A stretch of DNA of 64,000 nt from Marinilabiliales bacterium. GTDB lineage: Bacteria; Bacteroidota; Bacteroidia; Bacteroidales; SZUA-534. The stretch covers positions 62,001-126,000 of the forward strand of contig DOTG01000041.1 of the NCBI GenBank assembly GCA_003512955.1, in the 5' to 3' direction. The notes beneath the pieces are model-generated. The model ran no database searches. It was not told the DNA's origin and was given only the letters and a program-made list of their open reading frames with translations. How positions within the stretch are numbered: the first letter of the stretch is position 1; every line of letters starts with the position of its first letter. Both the position numbers and the translations under genes were made by a program. Of this stretch, positions 62,370 through 64,000 are shown piece by piece.

Positions 62370-62836
62370 GTCTTTTTTGGTTTCTTAAAGGTGTCAAATA
62401 TACAATATACTTTGATAGCTGGCTTGCTTAACTATTGGCTTTTTCAATAAATCTCCCAAAAAACAGCTATAACTTAATGATAGCTTCCTGATAACATTGC
62501 CTGAGTTTTTGCATAAATAGTAAAAGCTTCCAATAAAAAACAGTTTATCTTTTTTAATTGGATAACCTTTGAATAGTAAGCTAAAATATTATGCAATTGA
62601 TTGTATCTTATGAAAAAACGATTTTAGTAACGCTTCAGTAGGGTTATGCCCTACCTATTTTTTCAATAAAATTTTCACTTGAATCTGAATCTTTATGAAC
62701 CCTTAAATGATAAAGGTTCAAAATAAAAAATTAAACTGAAAAATAAGTCTCACTGCTTCCAATTAGACGGTTGTTAATTTATTTGATGCGTTATTTGTTT
62801 CAGATTCTTTTAAGTCAATAATTAAAACAGTTTAAT
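62370..62836. other. Divergent intergenic region before the SBBP-repeat gene
   Basis: 467 bp without a gene. It contains GTAGGG-TTATG-CCCTAC at 62638-62654, a 6-bp perfect inverted repeat followed by CTATTTTTT. No gene is transcribed into it on the plus strand, so it is more likely a regulator site or leader element than a terminator. No clear TAnnTTTG box was found. Confidence 0.5.
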
Positions 62837-64000
62837 ATGAAAACAAAAATCCTCAATGTATTTATCATTTGTTTAGTTTCATTCCAGGCGGTTAAAGCAC
62901 AGAAATTTGAATGGGCAAGTAACTTTGGAGGGAATGGTGAAGATGTGGTACGTGATGTTCATGTAACCAACCGCGGAGAAATTTACACAAGTGGTTACTT
63001 TACCGACACCGCCATTTTTAACGTTAATAATATTGAAGAAACCTTATATTCAAATGGATTTTATGACATATTCGTTCAAAAATCGGACACTTCTGGTAAC
63101 CTTTTATGGGTAAAAGGTGTTGGAGGTTCCATGTTTGAATATGCAACAGGTTTGGTTACTGATGATGAGGGAAACATATATATCACGGGCGTATTTTCTG
63201 ATACCGTTGATTTTGATTCAGGAACTGAGGAATTTATACTATCCACACCGGGTGATCTTGATATTTTTGTGCTAAAACTTAATCCACAAGGCGAATTTGT
63301 GTGGGCAAAGCAAATAGGTGGTGTTGATTATGAAGAAACAACCGCCATTGGTTATAGTCCCAAAGGATATATTACCATGACAGGGTATATGTATAATACA
63401 GTTGACTTTAATCCGGGACCTGATGAATTTCTTTTGGATTGCGATGGCGGAGCCGACAGTTTTATTTTGTTTTTAAACAAAGACGGGGAATTTGTATCTG
63501 TAAAAAAGCTAGGGGGATTGGAACTTATTTTAGCTCTTGATATGGATGTTCATGCCAGTGGCGATATTTTTGTTACAGGTTACTTCTCCGGTACGGTCGA
63601 TTTTAATCCCCACCCTGATCAGCAAAATTTGCAAACCGCAAGCGAATCAAGCTTATCGTTGTATATTTTACATCTTGATGCTGAAGGAAATTATAAAAAA
63701 TCAATGATTACTCATGGGGGTAAGGCTATGAGTATGGGAATAGCGGTTGACTCCGATACCAATGCTTATTTAACGGGGTACTTCTACGAGACGGTGAATT
63801 TCGATCCGGACTCTTTGGCGGGTGATGGTAATACATTTTTATCGGATAATAATTATAATGGCTTTGTCATGAAAGTCAATAATAAGGGTGAATTGGCTTG
63901 GGCAAGGCACCAAAAATCCGATCATCCGTTTTTTAGTTATGATGTAGCTGTAAATTCAAAGAAGGAAGTACATGTATCCGGATTTTTTGAAGTCCAGGCA
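62837..64000 (+). CDS. SBBP-repeat beta-propeller secreted protein, partial (C-terminus beyond right edge)
   Basis: The ATG at 62837 opens a frame that runs to the window end: 388 codons, no stop. The signal peptide is about MKTKILNVFIICLVSFQAVKAQ. The mature part is made of SBBP-type propeller repeats with the recurring core TGYF-x-x-T-x-D-F-x-P (SGYFTDTAIFN, TGVFSDTVDFDSG, TGYMYNTVDFNPGP, TGYFSGTVDFNPHP, TGYFYETVNFDPDS), alternating with WVKGVGGSMFEYATGL-like strands. Such proteins in Bacteroidota are commonly T9SS cargo; the C-terminal sorting domain would be outside the window. Function unknown, probably cell-surface or secreted binding. Confidence 0.85.
   Translation, partial: MKTKILNVFIICLVSFQAVKAQKFEWASNFGGNGEDVVRDVHVTNRGEIYTSGYFTDTAIFNVNNIEETLYSNGFYDIFVQKSDTSGNLLWVKGVGGSMFEYATGLVTDDEGNIYITGVFSDTVDFDSGTEEFILSTPGDLDIFVLKLNPQGEFVWAKQIGGVDYEETTAIGYSPKGYITMTGYMYNTVDFNPGPDEFLLDCDGGADSFILFLNKDGEFVSVKKLGGLELILALDMDVHASGDIFVTGYFSGTVDFNPHPDQQNLQTASESSLSLYILHLDAEGNYKKSMITHGGKAMSMGIAVDSDTNAYLTGYFYETVNFDPDSLAGDGNTFLSDNNYNGFVMKVNNKGELAWARHQKSDHPFFSYDVAVNSKKEVHVSGFFEVQA

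Overview
The window looks like chromosomal DNA of a polysaccharide-degrading member of the Bacteroidota. Supporting signs are two SusC/SusD pairs, two hybrid two-component systems (HTCS), many lipoprotein glycosidases, TAnnTTTG-type -7 promoter boxes and a C-terminal type IX secretion (T9SS) sorting signal. HTCS-controlled polysaccharide utilisation loci (PULs) together with T9SS suggest a Marinilabiliales/Prolixibacteraceae-like lineage. That placement is inference; no rRNA or tRNA gene is present.

PUL 1 (1-15836, minus strand) reads in transcription order: SusC, SusD, GH43 (exo-beta-1,3-galactanase type), SGNH/sialate-O-acetylesterase-like esterase, GH20, a beta-helix lipoprotein, GH2, an MFS sugar porter and a DUF5107 protein cut by the left edge. 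The enzyme set fits a beta-galactan-containing, acetylated and HexNAc-bearing glycan. The divergent gene at 16390-20331 encodes its likely HTCS activator. A 34-bp element made of two half-sites 21 bp apart occurs twice in the divergent intergenic region.

The arabinose module (20377-29712, plus strand) holds a Nudix-type AraR repressor gene, then araA, an SSS sodium symporter, araD, araB, a GH51 arabinofuranosidase and galM. Near-identical AATTGT-N7-ACAATT operators precede araR and araA.

The arabinan module (29775-50060) is built around a second HTCS (29775-34190, minus). It contains a GH127/GH146 beta-L-arabinofuranosidase, a plus-strand operon (secreted GH43, GPH symporter, cytoplasmic GH43) and a minus-strand operon (surface glycan-binding protein, SusC, SusD, endo-arabinanase-like GH43). 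A TGTCCAC core lies in front of these units. At two of them it stands exactly 21 nt before a TAnnTTTR box. Arabinan would be cut outside the cell, imported, trimmed in the periplasm and cytoplasm, and the L-arabinose converted to D-xylulose-5-phosphate by AraA, AraB and AraD.

The right end (50336-64000) carries unrelated genes: a small stand-alone Cas4/DUF2779-like nuclease domain, a 3492-residue T9SS-exported repeat protein, a STAS-like protein and the start of an SBBP-repeat beta-propeller protein. No CRISPR array, insertion sequence or prophage was seen.
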